Assembly (NCBI GenBank): GCA_019925095.2 | Contig: CM034405.1 | Coordinates: 14,781,401 to 14,845,400, forward strand | Reading direction: 5' to 3' | Source: Dendrolimus kikuchii | Taxonomy: Eukaryota > Arthropoda > Insecta > Lepidoptera > Lasiocampidae | Length of the DNA: 64,000 bases | Shown here: positions 43,721 to 53,905 of the stretch, in pieces | Numbering within the stretch: the stretch's first letter is position 1 | Layout of the letters: every line of letters begins with the position of its first letter | Position numbers and translations under genes: made by a program | The notes under the pieces: model-generated | The model's input: the letters and a program-made list of their open reading frames with translations, nothing else | Told to the model about the DNA's origin: nothing | Database searches by the model: none

Positions 43721-44140
43721 CAGTCGACTCTCGATAATTTAAATTTTGTTCCCGGTGTCTTGAAAAATACTCGTTGAATTGAATAAAATAAATATTAATT
43801 GGTCCCTTGATAATTTGAAGTTGAAGGAATAGTATCTTACCCGCCATCATGTAATAATTTGAAGTCCAGGCTTGCCTACTCTCTATAATTTGAAGCGTTT
43901 AAGACGCACAGACTTGTCGTTTGTTTATATCCATGTAGAGACCTGTCTATTGTTTACGTGAACATTCGTGAATAATTGTACAAATGCTTAAAATTATAAA
44001 ACACGAATTTAGATCAAACTCTTGTTTACTTGATTTTCCCCCGTTTTCCTTCTTGGATATATACTTCTTGTATTTTGAACTATTGGTAATTTTAAACTTT
44101 TCTCTGGTCCCTTCAGTGTCAAATCATCGAGAGTCGACTG
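43721..44140. mobile_element. Pogo/Tc1-like MITE with TA target duplication
   Basis: CAGTCGACTCTCGAT at the left end is perfectly inverted at the right end, followed by the similar AATTTAAA and GATTTGAC. TA flanks both sides (43719-43720, 44141-44142). The word ATAATTTGAAG recurs at 43809, 43855 and 43887, resembling repeated transposase-binding sites. The TIR and TA duplication fit pogo/Tigger-type elements. 420 bp, no transposase. Confidence 0.88.
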
Positions 44141-44148
44141 TATTTTTA

Positions 44149-44466
44149 TCCGTGCAGGAACGGAGAAAGAATACAATTTCCTGCGGCCCGGCGGCCTGTC
44201 GTAAGAGGCGACTAAAAAACCCACAGCCAGGTGGTAGAGTATTTGCTCGACTGGATGGCGACCACCCCTGGTCTAGAGTATGCCGCCATAACAACCTTGT
44301 GTTGTATTCCGGCATTAATGACCAGGTTCCAGTCTCCTTTAAGAGAGCAGCAGCGCATTTGTAGCACCTTTGGTGTTGCAAATGTCCATAGGCGATGGTA
44401 ACCGCTTTCCATCAAGTGGGCCGTCTGCCTGTCTGCTGAATTCCTGCAATAAAAAAAAAAAAAAAA
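44149..44466 (+). mobile_element. Family A retroposon, reference copy
   Basis: The most complete copy: head TCCGTGCAGGAACGGAGAAA, GC-rich block CGGCGGCCTGTCGTAAGAGG, CACAGCCAGGTGGTAGAGTA, GGTCTAGAGTATGCCGCCAT, ACCAGGTTCCAGTCTCCTTT, CTTTGGTGTTGCAAATGTCC, ATAGGCGATGGTAACCGCTT, GGGCCGTCTGCCTGTCTGCT, then a 16-A tail. It has no protein that persists across copies. It is a short A-tailed retroposon, most likely a SINE or LINE-derived tail element. It lies 8 bp from the pogo-like MITE's TA, i.e. just outside it. About fifteen copies in the window. Confidence 0.93.
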
Positions 44467-44529
44467 TATGACTAAATTAAGTTTTCTTTATTGAATTAGT
44501 TTATGTACTTTATGAAATACAAATTCCAA

Positions 44530-44760
44530 TAAAAAATTATAAATATTATATGAGTCCCAGATCGCTGTCGGTTAGGAATATGTCTAAAACGCTAGCCTCA
44601 CTTCCGAGACGGATGGCACTGCCGATTCGTTGCCCCAACTACAGGCCAACCCAATTTTGGTCACGTGAGACTTTGATCAAGCGACTGGCTTCGAGTCCTC
44701 ATGGCCCTAGTTTTGACACCGAACAAATAAATATATATAAAATAAATAAATAAACATTAT
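44530..44760 (-). pseudogene. Retrotransposon polyprotein C-terminus (family M), fragment
   Basis: LGQRIGSAIRLGSEASVLDI at about 44640-44570 on the minus strand, followed by LTDSDLGL, matches the family M ending. AT-rich 3' UTR at the left. Confidence 0.65.
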
Positions 44761-44837
44761 ATAATCTGGCAAGTAATTTGTACTTTACAAATAAATAGAA
44801 GATCCCATAAGTTAAAATTCTGAATAAGCTTGATAAT

Positions 44838-44970
44838 GTAGATAGATAACACTTTATCGTACACTAATACAATCATAAACTTACAGGCAAAAATTATATC
44901 TAATTATGCACAAAGTACGGTCTTATCGCTAAATTGCGATCTCTTTCATACAACCCCAATATAATAATGT
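44838..44970 (-). mobile_element. Jockey-like LINE 3' untranslated fragment with short (TATC) tail
   Basis: GTAGATAGATAACACTTTAT at the left and GGTCTTATCGCTAAATTGCG at 44920-44939 match the 3' UTR of 25651-26290. Confidence 0.75.
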
Positions 44971-45494
44971 TCACATACTTCAAGACTTAAAGAATATTAT
45001 GACTTTCATCGACCTGAAACACTATAGAATGCGGTCATTTATAAAATGAATGAATCTAGGTTGTACCTAAGAATGTGTGGGTTAGGTAATCGGTTTGCAT
45101 CATTGATTGTTTAAAACAAAAGCATCCATATTACAATACCGATTGACACATCACTAGGTACGATGTTTGTAAATAGTGTGTGTAGTTTTATCTACTATTT
45201 TCATAGTAATTGTCTTTACGATCTTCATACGATGTGAAATCTTAATTGTCTTTTGATACATTCTTTCCGTATTCCATTCTCTATTACTAGAAATTTCCAC
45301 GTTAATTAATTTCGGATTCGTGTATTGTGAAATCTATTCATTTCCGGTATAAATAGTTTTCTTTGTTCAGCTCCCTTAGGTATCTGAGGTACACGTATAC
45401 TAAGTTTCATGATAATTTGATACATTTAGTTTCAAGAGAAGAAACTTTATATTCTTGGAAAAGGGAATAGTTTCAAATTATATGTGGGTAGTGT
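44971..45494. other. No recognisable gene or element
   Basis: Nothing recognised. Confidence 0.4.
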
Positions 45495-45665
45495 AATACT
45501 TGCAACAACTCAGAAGGGTTTATGGTAATAAAAGAACAGCAGCTGGTCACTACATTTATAATCAGAGAACCTTACGGATTTAACATATTTTATACACCTA
45601 CTCTTCACACTCGACAAGCATTTTTAGAATACCTCGCCATCCCTCCAACAACTTTAGAGTATAAG
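45495..45665. repeat. Dispersed repeat family J (copy 1)
   Basis: About 165 bp shared with 60468-60640 (AACTCAGAAGGGTTTATGGT; TTTATAATCAGAGAACC; ACACCTCGCCAACCCTCCAA or CCATCCCTCCAA). Class unknown. Confidence 0.8.
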
Positions 45666-45674
45666 AAACTTCGC

Positions 45675-46098
45675 ATTTTTTTTTATTACGTATAGTTTCG
45701 CGTGTGACCATTATCTCGCTCGATTTCACCGGAGATATAGTCTAAGATCGAGCACGCTTACCTAGAAGGTACCTATTCACAAGAGACTTGAAGACACCCA
45801 GGTTGTAGGTTTCGGGAAAAACAGACTCCGGCAGTGAGTTCCACTCCTTTGCGGTGCGCATAACGAAGGTGGACTCAAAGCGCTTTGTTCGTATAGGTGG
45901 TATGTCCACCATATAGCGGTGCCGCATGCCAGTGCGTCTGTTTGTCCGATGATGGAAGGGAGACGGCGGGACGAGATTGAAAAACTCCAATGCACACTCT
46001 CCAAAATGTATCCGATAGAAAACCGACAAGCTGGCAACCCTGCGTCGATGTTCGATACTTTGTAATTTGTCATTAAATAGCTGGTCGTTGCCTATCAA
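45675..46098 (-). pseudogene. CR1-like LINE reverse transcriptase C-terminus
   Basis: 118 residues are open on the minus strand: IEHRRRVASLSVFYRIHFGE, CALEFFNLVPPSPFHHRTNR, RTKRFESTFVMRTAKEWNSL, then VFKSLVNRYLLGKRARS. This is the terminal block of the enzyme (the EHRR.VASL..FYR..FG.C signature). The 3' UTR runs to 45675 with a T-rich (A-tail, inverted) run. The rest of the element is missing upstream, where PLE-type sequence starts at 46101. Confidence 0.85.
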
Positions 46099-46100
46099 CT

Positions 46101-46385
46101 TTTAATTTAGTAGGTGTAACTGCGAAGCGGTAGTAAATTAGATTAGGCTCCCATAGAGTAAAGAATAACCATAAACAAAATTAAAATTAAATAACTAAAA
46201 TTAACAAGTTAGCGGTAGGCTAAATAAAACTTTAACAATACTCGTTGACACTTGACACCTTTGTCTACCGTGATCACGGCCACTGAAAAGTGGCCGAAAC
46301 GTCGAAAAAACCAAAATCAAATAAAATTACCGCGCTTAAAACCGTTAAAACGTAGTTTTATTATGTATACAAGTCGCGAAAACTT
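46101..46385 (+). mobile_element. Penelope-associated terminal repeat (family G)
   Basis: GCGAAGCGGTAGTAAATTAG, TAACAAGTTAGCGGTAGGCT, ACTTTAACAATACTCGTTGA, CGTGATCACGGCCACTGAAA, AGTGGCCGAAACGTCGA and ACGTAGTTTTATTATG, then ACAAGTCGCGAAAACTTAAG. Parallels 58180-58420 throughout. Confidence 0.8.
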
Positions 46386-46389
46386 AAGA

Positions 46390-46565
46390 AAACATTAAGT
46401 AATTTATATGAAAGATTTAGCTTGGTGGCGATCGCATTGTACCCATTCGGTGCGGTCATCTAAAAAATCTTTCGTCGTATAAGTTAGTATTAGTAGTTCA
46501 ATATATCAGTGCTACGATATAAGATTTTTTTAAGTGTCATAAATTTTGGCACCGGCTTGGCAGCA
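46390..46565 (-). repeat. Dispersed repeat family Q
   Basis: GCTTGGTGGCGATCGCATTG and CATCTAAAAAATCTTTCGTC, inverted, match 24735-24800. Class unknown. Confidence 0.55.
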
Positions 46566-49149
46566 CCTCTACTGTTACGAACGTGCATGCATAGGCGGCA
46601 GTGACCACCACCAGCTTACGGAAATAAAAAAAAAACTTTCACTTCGTACATGTATATTTGTAGGTACATAAATACACGCGCATTAATTTTTTTGATAAGA
46701 AGATAACATGAAATTCTTCTTAAGAGTAGAAGAACAGCGTAAACACTATCATGACTGTTGATTTTCATACGTGAAAGTTTAAAATAACAGCTGCTTTGTT
46801 TTAAGCTTTAATTATGCAATATTTTGTTTATTAGAAAAAGTATCTTTTGGATCTGTATTCTCTGCGGGGATTTTGGTTTATATTTTGGCATCTGAATACC
46901 TCACCAGCTCACTCTTTTGGCATTGCAGATGCCGCCATTTACAGCTATGAACTGACACAATCTCCTGGCCTTGCATACAGTAAACCACAATACAGTCGCT
47001 ACTGTAAAGACAACTATTTGTAATATACTCACAAAGTATTCACTTGTGTGTTGTGTCGATATTTCGATAGAAAAGGTATACTTCCAGGTCTATAATTAAA
47101 AATATAGACCTCTAATACTCGTAATAATGCGGTTGTTCTTTACTTTATCAAGTTAAGTAGTTAAATAAGGTTAAGTGTATACAGATAGAGCTAAAATTAA
47201 TTTGAAATATTTAAAGTTTTATTTAAATTGAATATTAATAATAACGGATAAAGAGAAATGTGTTTTATTTCGAATTATACAAGGTTGAATTTTATGTGTT
47301 TATGTTTTTTAGTGTATCGATTTTCAACGATTCTTAACAAATATCACTTCCATAAACATATTTTAAAAAGTTGTTTCGGTGTTATCTTATCCTTCTTAAG
47401 TACCTATATCAGTATATTTAAGGCAGAAAATCAAAATTTTCATATGGTATGTGGTTTTAATACTTACGTGGGCAAGATGGTTAGGATTATTCATAACTGT
47501 TATTTTAAAATTACAATTAGTGCTAGTGAAATATGCTTAGAAACTTATTACTGTTATTGTCTGAATTTTTATGGGGTTTCATCGTCATTTTTGCCTATGG
47601 GTTCATTACATCCGCCTTAATCACAATATATCATAGATTGTAGTCATGTGGTAATTTAACCTTTCCTCCGAGCACGCTAAAGGACGCATGTGTTGTATGG
47701 GTCACTATTGTCATCGTCACAAAAATATTTAATCTCCTATACGGATATCCTTCTTAAGAACATAAACTTAAAACATATTTCGAACAAGCGTGACATTCAT
47801 AGCAACTTTATATTCAAATACCGAGAATAATCGCATAATGTACACAAATACTTCGAATTGCATTCTTGGAATTAACTCTAATGCGTTTCTTGGTAAAACG
47901 TGTGGTAGGGGCCAGACTTTGCGTTGCCGTTTTCACGAGGTAATAAAAAGTTCTCATTGGCCCCCGTCAACTCTAGCGGGGTTTAAGTTTAACTTAAGTT
48001 TATCTCCATTTTACTGTTCAGCCATGTTTAAACTTAAGTGAACGTCTATACGGACGTGTCTTTCGCACTGCAGTCAAAATTTTCTGCTTACTAATATTGC
48101 GTTAGATTAACCTCGTTGCGTCACCTAACTCAACTTCTTTTTCTATTGTCTTGGCAAGGCTTATGTATTTAGCCAGTATCAAGTATTCATAATATAAATA
48201 ATAGTAATAAGCAGTTAAACGGAACTTGAAATTAATTTTTATTGAAAGTAGTTTTTGTGTATAACTAATTCGGTTTTTCAAAAATTTCCAATCTATAATT
48301 ACAAGAATTTTACAGCGTTGAAAGCAAATGTCTCCTGAACCTAGTTACGTAAATAAAAATGAAGGAGACTTTTCATGACCTACATAAACATACATTATTT
48401 ATTCATCTTTCAGTTACGTGGTGACAACCTATAATTTTAGTTATATGTCAATTTCTATACATCAATATGTAGTTATAGGTATAGTATAATATTCCCTTTT
48501 GTCAAATATACACACAAAGTCCTTATAGTTTAAAAAAAAATTACAGGTACATAGATAAGGATTATCAAAGTTTCGATAAGGTTAAATAAGCTACAAACCT
48601 CTAAAATAGGAACGCTAAGGACTGTATGAGAGCGTAGAAAAGTTTGGAAGTAAACCAGCAAAAGCTTCCGTGAAGACACCCCAATGTATTAAATCCATTG
48701 CAGATAACGAAGATAGTAAAAGAGAAAATTTATCCCATTAAAATTGTGTTGGTTTTAGCATTGACATGATTCATGGGTCCGCGCATATAAAGATACGCTT
48801 GTAGCTTGTAATATTTAATACAATGGATCTTTGTGATCGTAAAATTTTTCTCTCGAAATGAATTTTTATGACATTCGACGTGCAATCTGTATGGCGAGTA
48901 TAAATTTAGGATAAGTCTGTATCATTTTTGACTTTAATTTTGTTGTAAATATTATTTATTTCTGTTTGCCGTGAAGTATTATTTTTTTAATTGCTTTCGT
49001 TTTACTCTTAATTTTGATCGTTCATCATGCATTCCACCGCTCATTAGAAATCTCTGTTCGTCAGGATCGTGCAGTAATGAGTTTCTAAGCATATTTCACT
49101 AGCACTAATTGTAATGTTAAAATAACAGTTATGAATATTCTTAATACGA
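46566..49149. other. Longest stretch without a recognised element
   Basis: 2.6 kb of AT-rich DNA. The best frame, 47258-47620 (+, 120 codons), is rich in Phe, Ile, Tyr and Cys with no domain or signal pattern, and a frame of that length is expected by chance here. A patch at 47900-47990 is GC-balanced. If a host exon or regulatory element exists in the window this is one of the places to search. Confidence 0.4.
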
Positions 49150-49448
49150 ACGGAAAAATAATAAGATTTCCTGCGGCCCGGCGGCCTGTCGTAAGAGGCG
49201 ACAAAACCACCCATAGTCAGGTGGTAGGGTATTTGCTCGTCTGGATGGATACCACCCCTGATATGGAGTATGCCGCCATAACAACCTTGAGTTGTGTTCC
49301 GACATTAGTGACCAAGTTCCAGTCTTCCTTCAGAGAGCAACACATTGATAGCACCTTTGGTATTTATTACAAATGTAAATAGGTGATGGTAACCGCTTTC
49401 CATCAGGTGGACTGTTTGCCTGTCTGCTGAACTCGTGCAATAAAAAAA
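49150..49448 (+). mobile_element. Family A retroposon
   Basis: Starts at CGGAAAAATA (the first ~12 bp of the usual head missing), ends CAATAAAAAAA. Confidence 0.9.
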
Positions 49449-49907
49449 TCTACAATCTATTATTAGATTTAGATGTCAAGTTATTCTTAAAAAAGCACCG
49501 ACATTCACAGTGCCACTTACAGCATGATACAAGGATATTTGTTCCCTATGTGTTTGTTTATTCATGTAAATTTTGTAAAATACGTAAATGTGTATATACA
49601 TCTTTATTACTATTAGTTTTTGCATTGATATCTATTTTATATGTACATATTTTATACTAATAAACTATACATATTATATTTGTAAACATTATATTGCTGT
49701 TACATGCCATGTTTTTTTTATAATTTGTTTGTATTACAGAACAATAAAAAGCACCGCTTAATTTATAAGGTTTGTGTGTGACGTTGTCTCACAACCTGGC
49801 CTTCTTAAAATTTAAGCTTATATATGTACTATGTATAAATTATACAAGTACACGTAAACATACTATTTGTGTTTTGTAGTATTCACACACACAGTCTATA
49901 GTTCCAA
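49449..49907. other. No recognisable gene or element
   Basis: AT-rich; nothing recognised. Confidence 0.4.
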
Positions 49908-50045
49908 TTATTTCATGTAGAGTTACCAGCCGTCCGGTTTTCCCAGAACATGACCATGTTTTTGTAGTGTTCTGGGATGTCCTGGATAGTTTTATGCAGC
50001 GTCCTGTGTTTTTAACACAGGTAACTGCTTTCCACCAGGGGTCCA
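49908..50045. repeat. Possible MITE-like repeat (GTCCGG/AGGACATG type)
   Basis: ACCAGCCGTCCGGTTTTCCC, GAACATGACCATGTTTTTGT and GTTCTGGGATGTCCTGGATA resemble a short palindromic repeat found in several animal genomes. Single copy here. Confidence 0.35.
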
Positions 50046-50281
50046 ATTCTGCTATCTAAATATCTTGGCGTTGCGAAGATACTCAAAGTACGTTTCGATT
50101 GTGATAGTGTCATAAATTCGTATTTTACTAAATCTACAAAATTTTCTCGATATCTTCGCGGTGAAATAATAGTAAAAAAAAATTGGTTTTACCATTATAC
50201 TGGGTTTTAGCCGAAATAAATTTTAAAAAATTGCCAACATTTTAAACATTTATTTCGCGAGTTTTCACTTATATATATATT

Positions 50282-51805
50282 TTTAGAGTGGCAAACGTAT
50301 TTTTTTGGAACTGGACCCAGCTGAATAGCCGCAGATGGCTGTTTCAGCGATACCGGACTTTGGGGGCTTCACGACTCCGTGGGAGCGGAGGCGTTCGGCC
50401 CGGGAGCAGCACGCTCGAGGAGGCACCTCCTGTGAGGTTCGACCTCGGCTCGACCGCTGCGGGGGATTGACTCTATATTGGGAATTAGCCGTTAAAGGCT
50501 GAAAGAGCTAAGCCAACAGGCTGAAATGATTGTTTTTTGGGGACCAATTATCGACTCCGCCGGCGGAGCCGATCCTAGTCTATCGTTACTACCGCTTCGC
50601 AACGTGTTATAGCTGGAGGAGAAGAAGCGGCGGAAGAAACTCTCCAGCAACACGCCTATGCTAATCGTGTATGGCTACTTGTGTCTGTATTGAGTGTGTG
50701 AGATTGGTGGGGTCTTACCTTTGTGTAAGAGGATCCGAGCCGGGGGCTCTCCGGCGTCTGTTCTGTCTGCGTCTGTTATGCCAGGCTGATGTTCTGAGCC
50801 TCGGGGGGTTCATGATCGCGAGGAGACGGGTGATTTTATCGGGCTCGTCAATGAGTACATTGCGAGGGCGACGATTTCTCATGGGAGCGTTCGGTGTGGG
50901 TTTATAGTTGACCGTTTCCGTCACCAGAGGGTTCGGGTGATGGGGGGCGAGGTCAAAGAATCTGCGCGATAGAGTGACTATATAATCTTTGATGGAGGGA
51001 AGCTCCAGATCGCGATGCAGGTCGGCGAGCCGCATATAGCGCGGGGCGTCGACTGCAGCACGCATAAAATGATTCTGGATTCTTTGCAGTCTCCAGATGT
51101 TTGTTTCGCTGGCGTGGCCGAAGACCACACTCGCATAGGTCATGATGGGGCGGATGCAAGTTTTGTATAGAGTCACCTTATTTCTAAGGCTCATCTTACT
51201 CTTCTTGCATATCAACGGATAGAGTCGGCCTAGGATCCAGTATGCTCTGTTCCCGGCCGCTCTGGTGTGCTTGTGGAAGTACAAGCCTTTATCGAGAGTT
51301 ACACCAAGATATTTGACTTCGTTAACCCAGGGGATAACTCCGTTACGGTCTTTGAGGAAGTCCCGTAGAATGAGTACGAGTCGGTCCGGCACACCGAGTT
51401 GATACAGCTTGTATATCAGCCCGTTGTGCCAGACCTTATCGAAGGCTTTGGCGACGTCGAAGAATACTGCGCCTGTCGGCCAGAATCTTTGTCCGCTGCG
51501 TTGAAAGTGGGAGAGGACGTGCTCCGTGATGCGGAGCACTTGCTGTGGACAAGAGTGTCTAGCTCTAAAGCCAAACTGCTCAGGGGGAATGAGATTATTG
51601 CTGAAGGCAAAATCTCTCAGTCTTGTAAGAAGGACTCGCTCATACAGTTTACCCAGCGAGCTGAGTAGACTGATGGGGCGGTAACTAGAGGGCTTTGAGG
51701 CCGGTTTGCCTGGTTTGCGGATACCGATGACTTCCGCTTCTTTCCAGGTCTTTGGAAATTGGCAATTATTTATGGCGGCATTGAAGATGCTAATGAACAC
51801 TGTCT
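50282..51805 (-). mobile_element. Jockey-like LINE, 5'-truncated and internally deleted
   Basis: Coding part 50715-51800, then a ~430-bp GC-rich 3' UTR that contains GAGAGTTTCTTCCGCCGCTT (about 50650-50631), GCGAAGCGGTAGTAACGATA and a run of GC-rich hairpin-prone sequence to about 50282. Upstream of 51800 the frame meets TAG within two codons, marking the 5' truncation point. The 3' UTR motif is shared with fragments at 25560-25640 and 58139-58200. Confidence 0.88.
50715..51800 (-). CDS. Reverse transcriptase with in-frame loss of the catalytic core
   Basis: 361 residues without a stop, the longest frame in the window. Residues 1-40 contain FPKTWKEAEVIGIRKPGKP; 40-60 YRPISLLSSLGKLYERVLLT; 74-91 EQFGFRARHSCPQQVLR; 111-127 AVFFDVAKAFDKVWHNG, holding the motif A Asp. 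At about residues 150-157 (near 51340) the text jumps from ILRDFLKDRNG to VIPWVNEVKYLGVTLDKG. In intact jockey-clade enzymes some 100-130 residues, including the QGS motif B and the (F/Y)ADD motif C, lie between these blocks. The C-terminal part (VTLYKTCIRPIMTYASVVFG, RRFFDLAPHHPNPLV, RNRRPRNVL) is complete. No polymerase activity is possible. The upstream endonuclease and gag-like ORF are missing. The annotated start is a GTG within the original frame. Confidence 0.88.
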   Translation of the reverse strand: MFISIFNAAINNCQFPKTWKEAEVIGIRKPGKPASKPSSYRPISLLSSLGKLYERVLLTRLRDFAFSNNLIPPEQFGFRARHSCPQQVLRITEHVLSHFQRSGQRFWPTGAVFFDVAKAFDKVWHNGLIYKLYQLGVPDRLVLILRDFLKDRNGVIPWVNEVKYLGVTLDKGLYFHKHTRAAGNRAYWILGRLYPLICKKSKMSLRNKVTLYKTCIRPIMTYASVVFGHASETNIWRLQRIQNHFMRAAVDAPRYMRLADLHRDLELPSIKDYIVTLSRRFFDLAPHHPNPLVTETVNYKPTPNAPMRNRRPRNVLIDEPDKITRLLAIMNPPRLRTSAWHNRRRQNRRRRAPGSDPLTQR

Positions 51806-51971
51806 ACAAGCCGCTACGCCTTTTATACTAAAATACTACCCTACAAAACAATAACATTGTATCATTGCTAAAAATAGCAATTACATCACAGTGTTGCCAG
51901 TATCACAAAAACAATTATAATAATTAGTTAATGATGCACTAAATAATCTAGACGAGAGATAGATAGATTAC

Positions 51972-52273
51972 AACGGAGAAATAATACAATTTCCTGCGGC
52001 CGGGCGGCCTGTCGTAAGAGGCGACAAAACAACCCACATCCAAGTGGTAGGGCATTTGCCCGACTGGATGGTTACCACCCCTTGTCTAAAGTATGACGCC
52101 ATAACAACCTTGAGTTGTGTTCCGGCATTAGTGACAAGGTTTCAGTCTCCTTTAAGAGAGCAGCAGCGCATTTGTAACACCTTTGGTGTTGCAAATGTCC
52201 ATGGGCGATGGTAACCGCTTTCCATCAAGTGGGCCGTCTGCCTGTCTGCTGATCTCCTGCAATAAAAAAAAAT
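51972..52273 (+). mobile_element. Family A retroposon
   Basis: Begins at the ACGGAGAAA part of the head, ends AATAAAAAAAAATAAAG. A SINE B fragment begins within about 7 bp of its tail. Confidence 0.9.
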
Positions 52274-52279
52274 AAAGAA

Positions 52280-52400
52280 AAACGTGGTACTTGTAACAAT
52301 ATGCACATTAGATCAGAAAACTGGTGGTGCATGCGTTCCAGCCAGGATCGAACCTGCACCCTTTGAGTTTGGGACGCGCTAGCTATTAAGCTACCACAAC
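52280..52400 (-). mobile_element. tRNA-headed SINE (family B), 5' part
   Basis: Head at the right (GTGGTAGCTTAATAGCTAGC, then GGTTCGATCCTGGCTGGAA reading on minus), ending at CACGTGGTAC-equivalent where the family A tail begins. Confidence 0.85.
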
Positions 52401-52424
52401 AATTTTATTAGAGACTAGCTGATG

Positions 52425-52580
52425 CCCGCGACTTTCCGCGTAGGGCAGTTTTTTAACTATCCCACAGGAACTTTTTAAATTTTCGGGATCAAAAGTATCC
52501 TATATGTTGACCAGGGATATAAGCTACCACCGTACAAAATTTCATTTAAATCGGTCCAGTCGTTTCGAAACAAAAAAATT
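52425..52580 (+). repeat. Dispersed repeat family S
   Basis: ACTAGCTGATGCCCGCGACT, TCGGGATCAAAAGTATCCTA and TACAAAATTTCATTTAAATCGG-type phrase; a widespread lepidopteran repeat. Confidence 0.7.
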
Positions 52581-52705
52581 GAAAAAAGTCTAAAGTAGTT
52601 CTATTTCATTTCTTACATCGCCCTGACTCGGTTTTTAGCATTTTTTTGCATTGTACAGAAATTCGACCCCTACAATTTTATTATATGTATATAGATTATG
52701 TATTC

Positions 52706-52960
52706 ATGACGGCCTCTGTCGTTGAGCGGGCTAAACCTTTGCCGGCTTACTTCACTGCAACGCAGAGGCTCCGGGTTCGATTCCTGGTATAGTAAATTTC
52801 GGAAATGTATTTTCTCCGTTATTTACTATGGTCTGGGTGTCTGGGATCGGCCCCAGAGTAGTACGTTGTATATTACCCATAACACAAGCGTAACTTGCTT
52901 AATTTGGGGATATACAATATGTGTGTTTGTCTGCCGATTATATTCAGGCATTACATGTAC
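52706..52960 (+). mobile_element. tRNA-headed SINE (family H), full-length
   Basis: tRNA-like head GCCTCTGTCGTTGAGCGGGC with a perfect B box GGTTCGATTCC at 52774-52784, body (GGTCTGGGTGTCTGGGATCG), and TTTGTCTGCCGATTAT near the end. It is followed by AT-rich sequence with a TTCTT run (to about 53040). Confidence 0.88.
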
Positions 52961-53360
52961 AATGTCTTGTTATTTATTCGTATTTTCTTTTCTGCGTGTA
53001 CATACATTTGTGACAATAAATATTTTTTCTTCTTTTCTTTTCAAAGTTCCGCTGGCTGATGTTAGTTGAACAGAAAATGACTCTAGCGTGGCTAAGAATC
53101 GCGCTAATTATATCAAACAATAACTTATTAAGAGCAATGAAACGAATTCGCGCGCGTCGTCCAATGTGTGAACGCGTCCGGTGCGTTATCGGGGTAAGAA
53201 CAGTGGTCCATTCACGCGGAACAATCGTCCAACACATAATGTGAAATACATTGTCCCTTATAAGCTGGCTACGTGACTAGTGGTGCCTTTGCGCAGGAAA
53301 TGGACGTGCGCCGATAACGATATCACGCCAACTGGCTAGGGCTGGTGGAGGAAATGACAA
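52961..53360. other. No gene; one GC-rich patch
   Basis: 53140-53235 (GCGCGCGTCGTCCAATGTGT...) is GC-rich and unassigned. Confidence 0.4.
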
Positions 53361-53616
53361 TTTTTTTTGCACGAGTTCAGCAGATAGGCAGACGGCCCAC
53401 CTTATGGAAAGCGGTTACTCTCTTAAGGGAGACTGGAACTTGGCTACTAATGCTGAAATACAACTGAAGGTTGTTACGTCGGTGTACTCTAGACCAGGGG
53501 TGGTAGCCATACAGACGGGTAAACATCCTACCACTTGGCTGTGGGTTGTTTTATCGCGTTTTACGACAGGTCGCCTGGCCGCAGGCAATTGTATTCTTTC
53601 TCCGTTCCTGCACGGA
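53361..53616 (-). mobile_element. Family A retroposon with internal deletion
   Basis: T-run (inverted A tail) at 53361-53368, head TCCGTGCAGGAACGG ending at 53616. The TTGCAAATGTCCATAGGCGAT part is missing (GGTTACTC joined to TCTTAAGGGAGAC). Confidence 0.9.
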
Positions 53617-53627
53617 TAGATTTTCAT

Positions 53628-53905
53628 AAGGGTACGGACAGTACACCCGCTTGTCTAATGGCCGGCTCTTATAGCTTATTATTCATTCAATTGCCTTACC
53701 ATCAGTTGAATATTGATATAACTAATATGGAGCTTATGTCAAATTTTAACCGGTAGTAAGTCAAATAAACCGTCGGTAAGATATAGGAACCACCCAAAAG
53801 GCCTGATTGAAGGGTTTGTCACATCGTTTATCTTGATGTCCAAGTTTCATCACTATGTTTTTTTTCATCGTTAGCACGTGGTAATTGTAAGATTATGCTC
53901 ACCGA
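53628..53905 (-). mobile_element. SINE family B fragment split by a MITE
   Basis: 3' piece GGACAGTACACCCGCTTGTCTAA at 53635-53658 and body piece GGGTTTGTCACATCG to GCACGTGGTAATTGTAAGAT at 53810-53895 are separated by MITE C at 53659-53794. The tRNA head is absent. Confidence 0.8.
53659..53794. mobile_element. MITE family C (copy nested in SINE B)
   Basis: TGGCCGGCTCTTATA at the left and, inverted, GGTGGTTCCTATATCTTACC at the right. Interior ATTCATTCAATTGCCTTACC and ATGTCAAATTTTAACC match 2810-2905 and 62045-62105. Confidence 0.8.

Noticed and set aside
47258..47620. 120-codon frame, hydrophobic and Cys-containing, possible receptor or membrane protein
   Set aside because: Composition follows local AT richness, there is no start context, domain, transmembrane regularity or splice structure, and a frame of this length is expected about once by chance in DNA this AT-rich.
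50671..51668. Plus-strand frames of 60-89 codons over the GC-rich region
   Set aside because: Antisense shadows of the jockey-like reverse transcriptase at 50715-51800.
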